Positions 24,255 to 36,343 of a DNA stretch of 50,101 nucleotides are shown one piece after another. The notes under the pieces were generated by a model. The model worked only from the letters and a program-made list of their open reading frames with translations, made no database searches and was not told the DNA's origin. Source of the DNA: Mammaliicoccus stepanovicii (GTDB lineage Bacteria > Bacillota > Bacilli > Staphylococcales > Staphylococcaceae); NCBI RefSeq assembly GCF_002902525.1, contig NZ_PPQZ01000021.1:1-50101 (forward strand), read 5' to 3'. Made by a program: the position numbers and the translations under genes. Every line of letters starts with the position of its first letter. Position 1 is the stretch's first letter.

Positions 24255-25070
24255 ATGAGAAAAATTTTCGGGTTATTATTAGTAGCAGTATTAACAATCG
24301 TATTAGCAGCTTGTGGTGGAGGAGATAACAAAGATAAAAAAGAAACAATTAAAATTGGTGCTTCACCAGCGCCACATGCTGAAATATTGGAAGAGGCAAA
24401 GCCACTTCTTGAAAAAGAAGGTTATAATTTAGAAATTAAAACAATCAATGACTACACGACGCCAAATAAATTATTAGACAAAGGTGAATTGGACGCAAAC
24501 TTCTTCCAACATACACCATATTTAAAAACTGAATCTAAAGAAAAAGGCTATAAAATTGAATCAGCAGGTAATGTACACATTGAACCGATGGCAGTCTACT
24601 CTAAAAAGTACAAACATTTAAAAGACTTACCAAAAGGTGCGACAGTCTATGTTTCAAATAATCCAGCAGAGGAAGGAAGATTTCTTTCATTCTTTACAAA
24701 AGCAGGATTAATTGAAATTAAAGACGGTGTAAATCCTGTCGATGCAACATTTGACGATATAACTGAAAATAAGAAAAATATTAAATTTAATAATAAACAA
24801 TCAGCAGAATTTTTACCTAAATCTTATCAAGCAGATGAAGGCGATGCGACAATTATTAATTCTAACTATGCAATTGAACAAAAATTAAATCCAATCAAAG
24901 ACTCAATTGCAGTTGAAGGAAAAGACTCACCTTATGCGAACCTTATTGCAGTTCAAAAAGGACATAAAGATGATAAGAAAGTAAAAGCTTTAATGAAAGT
25001 ACTACAATCAAAAGAAATTAAAGACTTTATTAATAAGAAATACGATGGAGCTGTCATTTCAGCGAAATAA
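24255..25070 (+). CDS. metQ: Methionine-binding lipoprotein
   Basis: 271 residues of the NlpA/MetQ family. Signal peptide with lipobox LAAC (Cys near 20), then ETIKIGASPAPHAEILEEAKPLLEKEGY, DYTTPNKLLDKGELDANFFQHTPYL and IEPMAVYSKK, all family landmarks that line the methionine pocket. Gap of 17 bases from metI; the operon ends at a strong terminator. Confidence 0.95.
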   Translation: MRKIFGLLLVAVLTIVLAACGGGDNKDKKETIKIGASPAPHAEILEEAKPLLEKEGYNLEIKTINDYTTPNKLLDKGELDANFFQHTPYLKTESKEKGYKIESAGNVHIEPMAVYSKKYKHLKDLPKGATVYVSNNPAEEGRFLSFFTKAGLIEIKDGVNPVDATFDDITENKKNIKFNNKQSAEFLPKSYQADEGDATIINSNYAIEQKLNPIKDSIAVEGKDSPYANLIAVQKGHKDDKKVKALMKVLQSKEIKDFINKKYDGAVISAK

Positions 25071-25116
25071 TAGTATTTTAAGAAACAAAGTCGAGCAATT
25101 ATTGTCCTAGATAACT

Positions 25117-25165
25117 AAAAAAACGGCAACATTTCTTACTTCATAAAGGAATGTTGCCGTTTTCT
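25117..25165 (+). terminator. Terminator of metNIQ
   Basis: AAAACGGCAACATT and AATGTTGCCGTTTT, T-rich tail. The rest of the 25071-25368 gap has only a fragment (25218-25232) of the dispersed repeat and no gene. Confidence 0.9.
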
Positions 25166-25368
25166 TTGCTTCAAGATAGGTGAATAATTTGAGCCACTGT
25201 CATATGGATAGAACGTCAAATCTAGCAAAATAACCTCATACTATTTCCATGTCTCAACAATCTATAATACACATTACCACTATCATAATGGTCAAGATTC
25301 TTGTAATTATGTTATTAGTTAACTAATATGATGTTAAACAAATAATAAGTGAAAAAGGATGATAACAT

Positions 25369-25974
25369 ATGAAAATAATCGTAGTTGGTGCTAATGGAAC
25401 AATCGGTACGGCAGTTTCTAAAGAATTAGAGTCAAATGGTCATGAAGTCGTTAAAGTAGGTAGAAATTCTGGAGATTACCAAATGGATATGACTAATATA
25501 GAAGATATTAAATTAATGTTCGAACAAATTAAAGAAGTAGATGCTGTAATTTCAACAGCCGGGGCAGCGAATTTTGATGATTTATCAGAACTTACACCAG
25601 AATCAAATGAAGTAGCAGTTATGAGTAAATTGTTAGGACAAATTAATTTAGTATTAATTGGGCAACATTATATTAATGAAGGTGGTAGCTTTACATTAAC
25701 GACAGGCGTCATAATGGATGATCCAATTAAAGGTGGCGTATCATCAGCTATGGCAGGCGGAGGAATCAATGCATTTGTTCAATCAGCTGCATATGAATTG
25801 AAACGTAATTTGAGAATCAATAATGTTAGTCCAAATGTTATTGAAGAAGCATTAGAAGATTACGGTGATTTCTTTAAGGGTTACACTGCAGTGCCAGCGA
25901 GTAAAGCAGCAAAAGCATATTTAAAAAGTGTAGAAGGCATACAAACTGGTCAAACGTACAGAGTATATGAATAA
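25369..25974 (+). CDS. Short-chain dehydrogenase-like protein lacking the canonical YxxxK
   Basis: 201 residues. MKIIVVGANGTIGTAVSKELESNGHEVVKVGR is a Rossmann NAD(P)-binding start (GxxGxxG) and ISTAGAANFDDLSEL matches the NNAG strand. Where the classical SDR catalytic Tyr-xxx-Lys is expected the sequence is SAMAGGGINAFVQSAA, with neither residue. This shortened SDR subgroup is common in staphylococci and may reduce or only bind its ligand. Function unknown. Single gene with a terminator after it. Confidence 0.8.
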   Translation: MKIIVVGANGTIGTAVSKELESNGHEVVKVGRNSGDYQMDMTNIEDIKLMFEQIKEVDAVISTAGAANFDDLSELTPESNEVAVMSKLLGQINLVLIGQHYINEGGSFTLTTGVIMDDPIKGGVSSAMAGGGINAFVQSAAYELKRNLRINNVSPNVIEEALEDYGDFFKGYTAVPASKAAKAYLKSVEGIQTGQTYRVYE

Positions 25975-25998
25975 CGAGATTTATAAATATAAGAAGAC

Positions 25999-26025
25999 TC
26001 GGGACAAATTTGTTCCGGTTTTTTA
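25999..26025 (+). terminator. Terminator after the SDR-like gene
   Basis: CGGGAC-AAATTT-GTTCCG hairpin followed by a seven-base T run. Confidence 0.75.
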
Positions 26026-26075
26026 ATATTAGAATAAGATAACACAGACTATTTATATGATAATGGAAAAGAAGT

Positions 26076-26112
26076 GCGCTAAGTAGCCAGATTGATAAAT
26101 CTAGCAATATTC
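26076..26112. repeat. Third copy of the GCGCTAA...AATCTAGCAA dispersed repeat
   Basis: GCGCTAAGTAGCCAGATTGA followed by TAAATCTAGCAATATTCTA: the same core as the pair at 1766-1843, with stem GCCAGATT/AATCTAGC. The neighbouring 25218-25232 carries the 3' tail only. Confidence 0.7.
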
Positions 26113-26141
26113 TAAGAGGCTTGTCGTCAGCTTAAATAAGA

Positions 26142-26184
26142 AAAACAGTAGAAATTCAGTTCAACAATGAATTTCTACTGTTTT
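26142..26184. terminator. Terminator between repeat and small membrane gene
   Basis: AAAACAGTAGAAATTCA and TGAATTTCTACTGTTTT form a perfect 17-bp stem; suited to the leftward gene at 26207. Confidence 0.9.
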
Positions 26185-26206
26185 ATTAATGTCCCAGTAT
26201 CCCTTC

Positions 26207-26434
26207 TTAAATAGATAATAAATATAAAGTAATCATACAAATACAAATAACGTATAATATGATGCCCACAAAACGATATTTTCTTATATTATATGTCGCG
26301 ATGCCTGCAATGGCTCCTGCTGTAATAACGGTGTTTAATAAACTGCTTAAATGAATGACACCAGCTAAATTTAATAGCAATATGAAAGCGCAAATCACAC
26401 TTCCGATAAAAGCAAATTGTTCATAACGTTCCAT
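26207..26434 (-). CDS. Small membrane protein, 75 residues
   Basis: MERYEQFAFIGSVICAFILLLNLAGVI, then an AGAIAGIATYNIRKYR loop and FVGIILYVICICMITLYLL. Three hydrophobic segments are predicted, with basic residues between the second and third. Start behind GGAGAGT. I do not recognise a family with a known role. Single gene with its own terminator, between an SDR-like gene and an SRPBCC gene. Confidence 0.65.
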   Translation of the reverse strand: MERYEQFAFIGSVICAFILLLNLAGVIHLSSLLNTVITAGAIAGIATYNIRKYRFVGIILYVICICMITLYLLSI

Positions 26435-26542
26435 AACAGACTCTCCTTAACGAATTTCTTATATTCATATTATATAGAACATGTTATGCGTTTCACACTT
26501 ATAAATCTAGGGAATTAGAAAATTAAATTAGGAGGTATTATT

Positions 26543-26947
26543 ATGAAGATAGAAACTAAAATGAAGATTAATGCACACGTACATGATATATATCAATCAT
26601 TCTTAGATAGTGAGAAAATGGCCGGATTTTGGTTTTCATCATTTACAAATTCATTTGAAGAAGGAAATACAGTTACACTTAACTATAAAGAATATAATGC
26701 AAAAGTTGAAATCAAGATTGTTGAGTTGATTGAGGATAAGTTAATCAAATTTGAGTGGGGAAATAACGAAGTAGAAATTCACTTTATTACTGAAGGTGAC
26801 ATTACCATTGTTAAAACTATAGAACAAGAATTCGACCCAAATGATGTTGAAACGATGCTCAACCAAAAAGAAGGTTGGGTTTATATGCTTAGCTGCTTAA
26901 AAGCATATATAGAATATAATGATACAATTCGCGGAGCATTATTATAA
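26543..26947 (+). CDS. SRPBCC (AHSA1/START-like) domain protein
   Basis: 134 residues with the AHSA1-type helix-grip fold: KINAHVHDIYQSFLDSEKMAGFWFSSFTNSFEEGNTVTLNY (W at the binding-site mouth), VEIKIVELIEDKLIKFEWG, and the C-terminal long helix ETMLNQKEGWVYMLSCLKAYIEY with the GW motif of the family. Such proteins bind hydrophobic ligands or act as chaperone activators; the ligand is unknown. Start behind TAGGAGG. Followed by a terminator. Confidence 0.85.
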   Translation: MKIETKMKINAHVHDIYQSFLDSEKMAGFWFSSFTNSFEEGNTVTLNYKEYNAKVEIKIVELIEDKLIKFEWGNNEVEIHFITEGDITIVKTIEQEFDPNDVETMLNQKEGWVYMLSCLKAYIEYNDTIRGALL

Positions 26948-26975
26948 TAGAAGAAAATAGTCACAACATGATTGA

Positions 26976-27013
26976 GAGGCTGGGACATAATTAATGAGTC
27001 CTAGCCTTTTTTG
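26976..27013 (+). terminator. Terminator of the GGCTGGGACATAAT type
   Basis: AGGCTGGGAC and GTCCTAGCCT with T6. Ten bases downstream, at about 27024-27045, lies GATTTCTGTCCCACTCCC, the other half of an intergenic element common in staphylococci. No gene is visible in 26948-27339. Confidence 0.8.
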
Positions 27014-27247
27014 ATAAAATGAGATTTCTGTCCCACTCCCGTATAATTTAATTAGTTCTGAAATGCTATAAGAATGGCTATCACAAGGTTTATATTAAAT
27101 TGAGAATGTCATACTGTAATTATCATTTATCAATGTATTTACAGTATATGACAATGTGAGGTTTTTATAATCATTTTAATGAGCGAATGGGTTTCAACCA
27201 CTATATAAGTAAGTTATAATATAAAGGGTAACCGATCTGAACAAACT

Positions 27248-27305
27248 TTGACGTTAGATTAAAATTATTATAAACTAGATAAGATAATGTAGGGTTATCT
27301 TTTTT
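27248..27305 (+). promoter_or_regulatory. Candidate sufC promoter and weak leader hairpin
   Basis: TTGACG (27248-27253) is followed by -10-like TATAAA (15-base spacer) or TAAACT (17-base spacer). Just after it, AGATAA-N12-TTATCT with a T run (27277-27305) looks like a weak terminator or attenuator ahead of the SUF operon. Both assignments are tentative. Confidence 0.4.
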
Positions 27306-27339
27306 ATAATGTGAATAAATTCTTGGAGGGAATCATAAC

Positions 27340-28119
27340 ATGGCATCAAAATTAGAAATTAAAGATTTACACGTAGAAATCGAAGGTAAGGAAATTCTTA
27401 AAGGTGTAGACTTAACTATACAACAAGGCGAAATTCATGCAATTATGGGACCAAATGGTACTGGTAAATCAACTTTATCATCAGCTATTATGGGACATCC
27501 TAAGTATGAAGTTACTAAAGGCGAAATTCTATTAGATGGTGAAAATGTATTAGAAATGGAAGTTGACGAGCGTGCACAAGCAGGTTTATTCCTTGCAATG
27601 CAATATCCATCTGAAATTTCAGGTGTTACAAATGCTGACTTCTTACGTTCTGCTATCAATTCAAGACGTGAAGAAGGTAACGAAATTAACTTAATGCAAT
27701 TTATCAAGAAATTAGATAAAGAAATGGATCTATTAGAAATGGATCAAGACATGGCACAAAGATACCTTAATGAAGGTTTCTCAGGTGGAGAGAAAAAACG
27801 TAACGAAATTCTTCAATTGATGATGTTAGAACCTAAGTTTGCTATTTTAGATGAAATTGACTCAGGTTTAGATATTGATGCATTAAAAGTTGTATCTAAA
27901 GGTATTAACAAAATGCGCGGCGAAGAATTCGGTTGTTTAATTATCACTCACTATCAAAGACTATTAAACTATATTACACCAGATTTCGTACACGTTATGA
28001 TGCAAGGCCGTGTCGTTAAATCAGGTGGCGAAGAACTAGCGAAACGTCTTGAAGATGAAGGTTATGAATGGATTAAAGATGAACTTAACATCGAAGACGA
28101 AACAGTAAACGCTGAATAA
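27340..28119 (+). CDS. sufC: Fe-S cluster assembly ATPase SufC
   Basis: 259 residues. ABC ATPase with Walker [11 protein letters not shown]-loop [18 protein letters not shown] (typical of SufC), signature [13 protein letters not shown], Walker [12 protein letters not shown] and ITHYQR. It partners SufB and SufD in the scaffold that builds [Fe-S] clusters. Start behind GGAGGG. First gene of a five-gene SUF operon. Confidence 0.97.
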   Translation: MASKLEIKDLHVEIEGKEILKGVDLTIQQGEIHAIMGPNGTGKSTLSSAIMGHPKYEVTKGEILLDGENVLEMEVDERAQAGLFLAMQYPSEISGVTNADFLRSAINSRREEGNEINLMQFIKKLDKEMDLLEMDQDMAQRYLNEGFSGGEKKRNEILQLMMLEPKFAILDEIDSGLDIDALKVVSKGINKMRGEEFGCLIITHYQRLLNYITPDFVHVMMQGRVVKSGGEELAKRLEDEGYEWIKDELNIEDETVNAE

Positions 28120-28152
28120 TATATGAATTATAGTCAAGTAGGAGGAGTATAA

Positions 28153-31166
<3,014 letters not shown>

Positions 31167-31211
31167 CTTGTGAATATAGACTCAAGCTATAAAAAATGAG
31201 GAGTGAAGAAA

Positions 31212-32609
31212 ATGGCTAAAAAATCACCAGAAGTTGGAGATTATAAATATGGTTTCCATGATGAAGACGTTTCTATCTTCCGTTCAGGTAGAGGTTTAAC
31301 TGAAGAAATCGTTAGAAAAATATCTGAAATGAAAGATGAACCACAATGGATGCTAGATTTCCGTTTGAAATCATTGAAACAATTCTACAAAATGCCAATG
31401 CCTATGTGGGGTGGGGATTTATCAGAATTGAATTTTGATGAAATCACATATTATGTTAAACCATCAGAACGTTCAGAACGTTCTTGGGATGAAGTACCTG
31501 AAGAAATTAAAAATACTTTCGATAAATTAGGTATTCCAGAAGCTGAACAAAAATACCTTGCAGGTGTTTCAGCACAGTATGAATCTGAAGTTGTTTACCA
31601 TAACATGGAACAAGATTTAGAAGACCAAGGTATCATCTTTAAAGATACTGATTCAGCATTACGCGAGAATGAAGAATTATTTAAAGAACATTTTGCATCA
31701 GTTATACCTGCTGCAGATAATAAATTCTCTGCTTTAAACTCAGCAGTTTGGTCAGGTGGTTCATTCATCTATGTACCAAAAGGCGTTAAATTAGAAACAC
31801 CATTACAAGCATACTTTAGAATTAACTCAGAAAACATGGGTCAATTTGAAAGAACATTAATCATAGCTGATGAAGGATCTTCAGTACATTATGTAGAAGG
31901 TTGTACAGCACCAGTATATACAACTAACTCACTTCACTCTGCAGTTGTAGAAATTATTGTTCGTAAAGATGCATATTGCCGTTACACAACAATTCAAAAC
32001 TGGGCAAACAATGTATATAACTTAGTTACTAAACGTACATTCGTTCATGAAAATGGAACGATGGAATGGATTGATGGTAACTTAGGTTCTAAATTGACTA
32101 TGAAATATCCTTCATGTGTATTATTAGGTGAAGGTGCTAGAGGTATGACATTATCAATCGCTTTAGCTGGTAAAGGTCAATGTCAAGATGCTGGTGCTAA
32201 AATGATTCATAAAGCACCAAATACATCTTCAACAATTGTATCTAAATCTATCTCTAAAAATGGTGGTAAAGTCGTATATCGTGGTATCGTACACTTTGGA
32301 CGTAATGCAACTGGCGCACGTTCAAACATCGAATGTGATACGTTAATCATGGATAACGAATCTACATCAGATACAATTCCTTATAATGAAATTTTAAATG
32401 ATAACATTTCATTAGAGCATGAAGCGAAAGTATCTAAAGTGTCTGAAGAACAATTATTCTACTTAATGAGCCGTGGTATTTCAGAAGAAGAAGCGACTGA
32501 AATGATCGTAATGGGCTTCATTGAACCATTCACTAAAGAATTACCAATGGAATATGCTGTTGAAATGAATAGACTGATCAAGTTTGAAATGGAAGGCAGT
32601 ATAGGCTAG
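31212..32609 (+). CDS. sufB: Fe-S cluster assembly scaffold SufB
   Basis: 465 residues, full length. [47 protein letters not shown] and the core [59 protein letters not shown] and [15 protein letters not shown] are classical. The C-terminal Cys/Glu/His cluster-site residues are in the strongly conserved region. The ATG at 31212 is used; the GTG at 31203 lies in the ribosome site GAGGAGTGA. Last gene of the SUF operon. Confidence 0.97.
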   Translation: MAKKSPEVGDYKYGFHDEDVSIFRSGRGLTEEIVRKISEMKDEPQWMLDFRLKSLKQFYKMPMPMWGGDLSELNFDEITYYVKPSERSERSWDEVPEEIKNTFDKLGIPEAEQKYLAGVSAQYESEVVYHNMEQDLEDQGIIFKDTDSALRENEELFKEHFASVIPAADNKFSALNSAVWSGGSFIYVPKGVKLETPLQAYFRINSENMGQFERTLIIADEGSSVHYVEGCTAPVYTTNSLHSAVVEIIVRKDAYCRYTTIQNWANNVYNLVTKRTFVHENGTMEWIDGNLGSKLTMKYPSCVLLGEGARGMTLSIALAGKGQCQDAGAKMIHKAPNTSSTIVSKSISKNGGKVVYRGIVHFGRNATGARSNIECDTLIMDNESTSDTIPYNEILNDNISLEHEAKVSKVSEEQLFYLMSRGISEEEATEMIVMGFIEPFTKELPMEYAVEMNRLIKFEMEGSIG

Positions 32610-32647
32610 ACGTAATCATCACTAAAATTAAAGTGTTATGATATAAG

Positions 32648-32695
32648 AAAAAGCACGATTGATTCCGACTTTAATCGGTATCAATCGTGCTTTTT
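32648..32695. terminator. Bidirectional terminator between SUF and sugar porter
   Basis: AAAAAGCACGATTGAT and ATCAATCGTGCTTTTT form a 16-bp stem with A/T runs on both sides. Confidence 0.92.
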
Positions 32696-32712
32696 AGTTA
32701 TTCATTGTATGA

Positions 32713-34086
32713 TTATGATTCGTCTATTTCTGATAATTTCGCTGATGACGTACGGTTTCTTAAATCTACTTCAATTTCTTCCAAGCTACGTCCTCTTGTT
32801 TCAGGTAAGTATTTAATTACAAATATCATTGCTAATACACCTATAAATGCAAAGATTAAGAAAACTTGATGAATTCCCATCACTGCTGTAAGCATTGGGA
32901 AAAATTGAGCAACTAATAAACTACCGATTGATAATGAGAGTGTCGCAATACCTGTAGCTGCGCCTCTTGCTCTCATTGGGAATAATTCTGGTAACATAAT
33001 CCATAATATTGGACCCCAAGTAAATGCGAAGAATACGATGAAGAATGTTAAACATAACACGATTACCCATGCCCCGATTGTTGAGTCTAAACCAACTGTC
33101 CAAACAAATCCTGCCATGATGAGTAATGAACTAACCATACCAATATTTCCTGTAATTAATAATTTTTTTCTATCGATTTTATCCATGATTTGAATTGCAA
33201 ATATTGTAACAATTACATTGACAGTACCTATACCTGCTGTACCTAAAATTGCTGTAGCATTACCAAGTCCTGCTTGACTAAATATAGTTGGTGCATAATA
33301 AATAATGGCATTTATACCAATGATTTGTTGAAGTAATGCGAATATACAGCCTATTACAAGAATTGGTCTTAACCATAGTGATTTTAAAACTGTCCATGTA
33401 CTTTCTGAAATGCGAATAATTTCTTTCATCTCATCTATTTCTTTATCAATTTCTTGTTGATTACGTGTTATAGCCATAACATTACGTGCTGATGTTTCAC
33501 TTCTATGTTCTAATAGCCATCTAGGACTTTCAGGCATGAAGTATACACCAGCCATTAATATAGCAGAAGGAACAACTGCTAATCCTACCATCCATCGCCA
33601 CGCTTCCATATCAGCAAAAGCGTAATTGACTAAGTAAGAAGCGAGAATACCAATTGTAATCATTAATTGGTTTAATGAACTGAGCGATCCACGTGAGTCT
33701 GTTGGTGCCATTTCTGATAAATATACTGGAACGATAGCTGAAGAACCCCCAACAGCAAGCCCGATAATAAATCTTCCTATAACGAGCATGATCATAGCTT
33801 GTGCAGTTGCAAGTAATAAAGCACCTATAATAAATACGACAGCTACTGCGAATACAAGACGTCGTCTACCAAACTTGTCTGAAAGTGGTCCACTAAATCC
33901 TGAACCGAAAATTGCACCGATTAACATAGAACTAACAACTAACCCTTTAGTAAAATCAGTAAGTGGAATATCATTTTTTATGAAAAGTAATGCTCCTGAT
34001 ATAACACCCGTATCATAACCATAAAGTAATCCTCCCAATGCTCCTAAGAAGAATATTAATTTTACACGAAAATTACTTGATTCCAT
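32713..34086 (-). CDS. MFS sugar porter (sugar:H+ symporter)
   Basis: 457 residues, twelve membrane segments. Sugar porter motifs are all present: GGLLYGYDTGVISGAL, DKFGRRR (loop 2-3), PVYLSEMAP, MPESPRWLLEHR, LLQQIIGINAIIYYAP and FFPMLTAV, ending LPETRGRSLEEIE. From memory it is close to staphylococcal GlcP and Bacillus CsbC/YwtG. Divergent from the ROK/galactonate gene set with which it likely works, so galactose or a related hexose is a reasonable substrate guess; glucose cannot be excluded. Start behind GGAGGT. Confidence 0.88.
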   Translation of the reverse strand: MESSNFRVKLIFFLGALGGLLYGYDTGVISGALLFIKNDIPLTDFTKGLVVSSMLIGAIFGSGFSGPLSDKFGRRRLVFAVAVVFIIGALLLATAQAMIMLVIGRFIIGLAVGGSSAIVPVYLSEMAPTDSRGSLSSLNQLMITIGILASYLVNYAFADMEAWRWMVGLAVVPSAILMAGVYFMPESPRWLLEHRSETSARNVMAITRNQQEIDKEIDEMKEIIRISESTWTVLKSLWLRPILVIGCIFALLQQIIGINAIIYYAPTIFSQAGLGNATAILGTAGIGTVNVIVTIFAIQIMDKIDRKKLLITGNIGMVSSLLIMAGFVWTVGLDSTIGAWVIVLCLTFFIVFFAFTWGPILWIMLPELFPMRARGAATGIATLSLSIGSLLVAQFFPMLTAVMGIHQVFLIFAFIGVLAMIFVIKYLPETRGRSLEEIEVDLRNRTSSAKLSEIDES

Positions 34087-34153
34087 ATTTTTACCTCCAT
34101 ATCATTTGTTTGAAAATATTCGTTCATAATAAATAAAATACAGATTTAATTAT

Positions 34154-34277
34154 CCTAAATAACTAAAAATATTGTAAAAAGTTTGTAAATCTGATTTAAT
34201 AGTAAATGTAAACCTTTACATTAATAAAATCAAGTCATTTTCATTAATAACAAAATATGTTAGTTATCCAAAGTTAC
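34154..34277. promoter_or_regulatory. Divergent control region with inverted ATAACTAA/TTAGTTAT sites
   Basis: ATAACTAA (about 34158-34165) and its complement TTAGTTAT (about 34260-34267) are about 100 bases apart and flank the cre-like palindrome. The right-hand site sits just before the ROK start. ROK/XylR operators contain TTAGTT half sites, so these could bind the regulator. CAGATTTA (34141-34148) and TAAATCTG (34186-34193) form another inverted pair. Confidence 0.4.
34207..34220. promoter_or_regulatory. Candidate cre (CcpA) site
   Basis: TGTAAACCTTTACA fits the cre consensus (TGWAANCGNTNWCA) at 13 of 14 positions and is a perfect inverted repeat, extended to 18 bases (34205-34222). It lies between the sugar porter and the ROK gene, where catabolite repression would be expected. 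Confidence 0.65.
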
Positions 34278-34299
34278 TTAAAGTGGAAGGAGGACAGCA

Positions 34300-35517
34300 A
34301 TGAAACAATCTTCAAGAATAAATGTAAATTTGATGAAAGATTATAATAAACAACTCGTATTAAGAACAATACAGAAGTATGGACCTATTTCTAGAGCGGA
34401 AATTGCTAATAGAATTGAATTGTCAAAACCATCCGTATCGGAGATTGTTTCTATTTTAATAGAAGAAGAATGGATAAACGAAAAAGTGCCTAAAGTTAAA
34501 GTACGAGGCAGACAACCCATTCCGTTAGAAATCAATAAACATAAAAAACTTATCATCGGATTAGAAATAGGCGCTTATTCAAATAAAATTGTTGTGACCA
34601 ATTTAAAAGCGAATATTTTAGAAGAAATAGAAATAGAGATAAGTCATGAAAAAAATCCAATTCACATCATTGAAGATTTAGGAAGTAGAATTAATCAAAT
34701 TGTCAGTCAATATAAACAATCGAATATCGATGTATTAGGTATAGGTGTTGGAATGCACGGATTAGTTGATACGGATACAGGTAAAAATATCTTCGCTCCT
34801 AATTTAGGATGGAGAAATGTTGAAATTAAAAGCATCTTAGAAAAATTAACAGGATTACAAGTACTTGTAGATAACGATTGCAATAGTTCCGCGCTTGCAG
34901 AAATGTGGTTTGGACAAGGTAAAGATGAAAATAACTTTATAACAGTACTCGTTGATTATGGAGTTGGAGCAAGTGTTATAAATGAAGGGAAAATTTTTAA
35001 AGGCTCACATTATGTTACAGGTCAGATTGGACATGTGACGATAGACTCAGACGGTGCACTATGTTCTTGTGGGAATTATGGGTGTTTAGAAACAAAGACG
35101 AGTGAAACGGCAATATTAAGAAGTGTGAAACGAAATTTGAAGTTGGGAGGCATGAGTACTCTACAAACACTTTATTCAGATATTGATAATATAACAATTG
35201 ATGATTTTTATGAAGCGGTTAATGCTGGTGATGAGCTCAGCCTTAGTATAGCAAGGGATGTTGCAAGAAATTTAGGGGCTGGTTTTTCTATACTTATAAA
35301 TTTATTTGGACCAAAATTCATCATATTAGGTGGTAGTTTAACGAAAATCAGTGACGTGATTTTACCAATTATTAGTGATGTGATCCAATTAAAAGTATTA
35401 GGTGAGGATGCGAAAGAAACACCTATAAAATCTTCAGTGCTAGGTAGAAATTTATATACAATCGGTGCTGCATCTTTAATAGTTGAGGATATATTTACAT
35501 TACCGAAATTAAACTAA
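34300..35517 (+). CDS. ROK family transcriptional regulator
   Basis: 405 residues. N-terminal winged helix-turn-helix (GPISRAEIANRIELSKPSVSEIVSILIEEEWI, about 27-58), then the ROK sugar-kinase-like domain: IIGLEIGAYSNKIVVTNL, VDNDCNSSALAEMWFG, GQIGHVTIDSDGALCSCGNYGCLET with the zinc CxCGxxGCxE cluster. Such XylR/NagC-like proteins lose DNA binding on binding their sugar. It heads the SDR-kinase-aldolase-dehydratase set with a 21-base gap and probably represses it and the divergent porter. Start behind AAGGAGG. Confidence 0.9.
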   Translation: MKQSSRINVNLMKDYNKQLVLRTIQKYGPISRAEIANRIELSKPSVSEIVSILIEEEWINEKVPKVKVRGRQPIPLEINKHKKLIIGLEIGAYSNKIVVTNLKANILEEIEIEISHEKNPIHIIEDLGSRINQIVSQYKQSNIDVLGIGVGMHGLVDTDTGKNIFAPNLGWRNVEIKSILEKLTGLQVLVDNDCNSSALAEMWFGQGKDENNFITVLVDYGVGASVINEGKIFKGSHYVTGQIGHVTIDSDGALCSCGNYGCLETKTSETAILRSVKRNLKLGGMSTLQTLYSDIDNITIDDFYEAVNAGDELSLSIARDVARNLGAGFSILINLFGPKFIILGGSLTKISDVILPIISDVIQLKVLGEDAKETPIKSSVLGRNLYTIGAASLIVEDIFTLPKLN

Positions 35518-35538
35518 CAAACACAAAGGGGATATATA

Positions 35539-36324
35539 ATGAGTAACTTAAATGAACAAGTCATTATTGTAACAGGAGCAGGAAAAGGAATAGGAAAAGG
35601 AATTGCAAAGATATTAAGTCGTCATGGGGCGAAAATTGTTGTAGCAACAATTGATCCAGACTTTGGAAAAGAAACGGTTAAAGAAATTATAGATGAAGGT
35701 AACGAGGCGTTGTTTGTTGAAACAGATGTTTCAAAAGAAGAAAGTATTATTAATATGATTAAAGAAACCGTGAATCAATATGGGAAAATCAACACATTAG
35801 TTAATAACGCAGGAATTACAGTATTTAAGTCGATTGAAGAAGCATCAGTTGAAGATTGGGATTCAATTATAAATATAGATTTGAGAGGGACGTTCCTATG
35901 TTCTAAACATGTTATTCCAGAAATGAAAAAACAAGGTGGCGGATCGATTATTAATATTTCCTCAAATCATTCAATTGCGACATTACCAGATACGGACATG
36001 TATGCAGCAGCAAAAGGTGGCGTGAATGCGATGACAAGAGGTATGGCACTTAGTCTTGGTAAATATAATATTCGTGTAAATGCGATATGTCCTGGTTTTA
36101 CAAATACTTCACATCTTAAAAATTGGTTCGATTCAATGGATAATGAAGAAGTAGTAAGACAAGGTGTGCTTGACTTACATGCAACTTCTAGAATAAATGA
36201 ACCAGAAGATATTGGAAAGTTAGCGAAATATTTAGCCTCAGATGATTCGGAAATGATGACGGGTGAACATTTAGTAATTGATGGCGGATTATCGGCACGT
36301 TTATATAATGCAGAAGGATATTAA
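35539..36324 (+). CDS. SDR family NAD(P)-dependent oxidoreductase, candidate aldose 1-dehydrogenase
   Basis: 261 residues, complete classical SDR: VTGAGKGIGKGIAKIL (GxxxGxG), LVNNAGIT, INISSNHS (Ser), MYAAAKGGVNAM (YxxxK), CPGFTNT. The C-terminal VIDGG segment is standard. The family includes glucose 1-dehydrogenases. By position, 5' of KDG-type kinase, aldolase and galactonate dehydratase, oxidation of an aldose (galactose) to its lactone is the natural guess; no lactonase is visible nearby, and sorbitol- or ketogluconate-type reductases are alternatives. Confidence 0.8.
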   Translation: MSNLNEQVIIVTGAGKGIGKGIAKILSRHGAKIVVATIDPDFGKETVKEIIDEGNEALFVETDVSKEESIINMIKETVNQYGKINTLVNNAGITVFKSIEEASVEDWDSIINIDLRGTFLCSKHVIPEMKKQGGGSIINISSNHSIATLPDTDMYAAAKGGVNAMTRGMALSLGKYNIRVNAICPGFTNTSHLKNWFDSMDNEEVVRQGVLDLHATSRINEPEDIGKLAKYLASDDSEMMTGEHLVIDGGLSARLYNAEGY

Positions 36325-36343
36325 TTAAAGGAGTGTGTGATAT

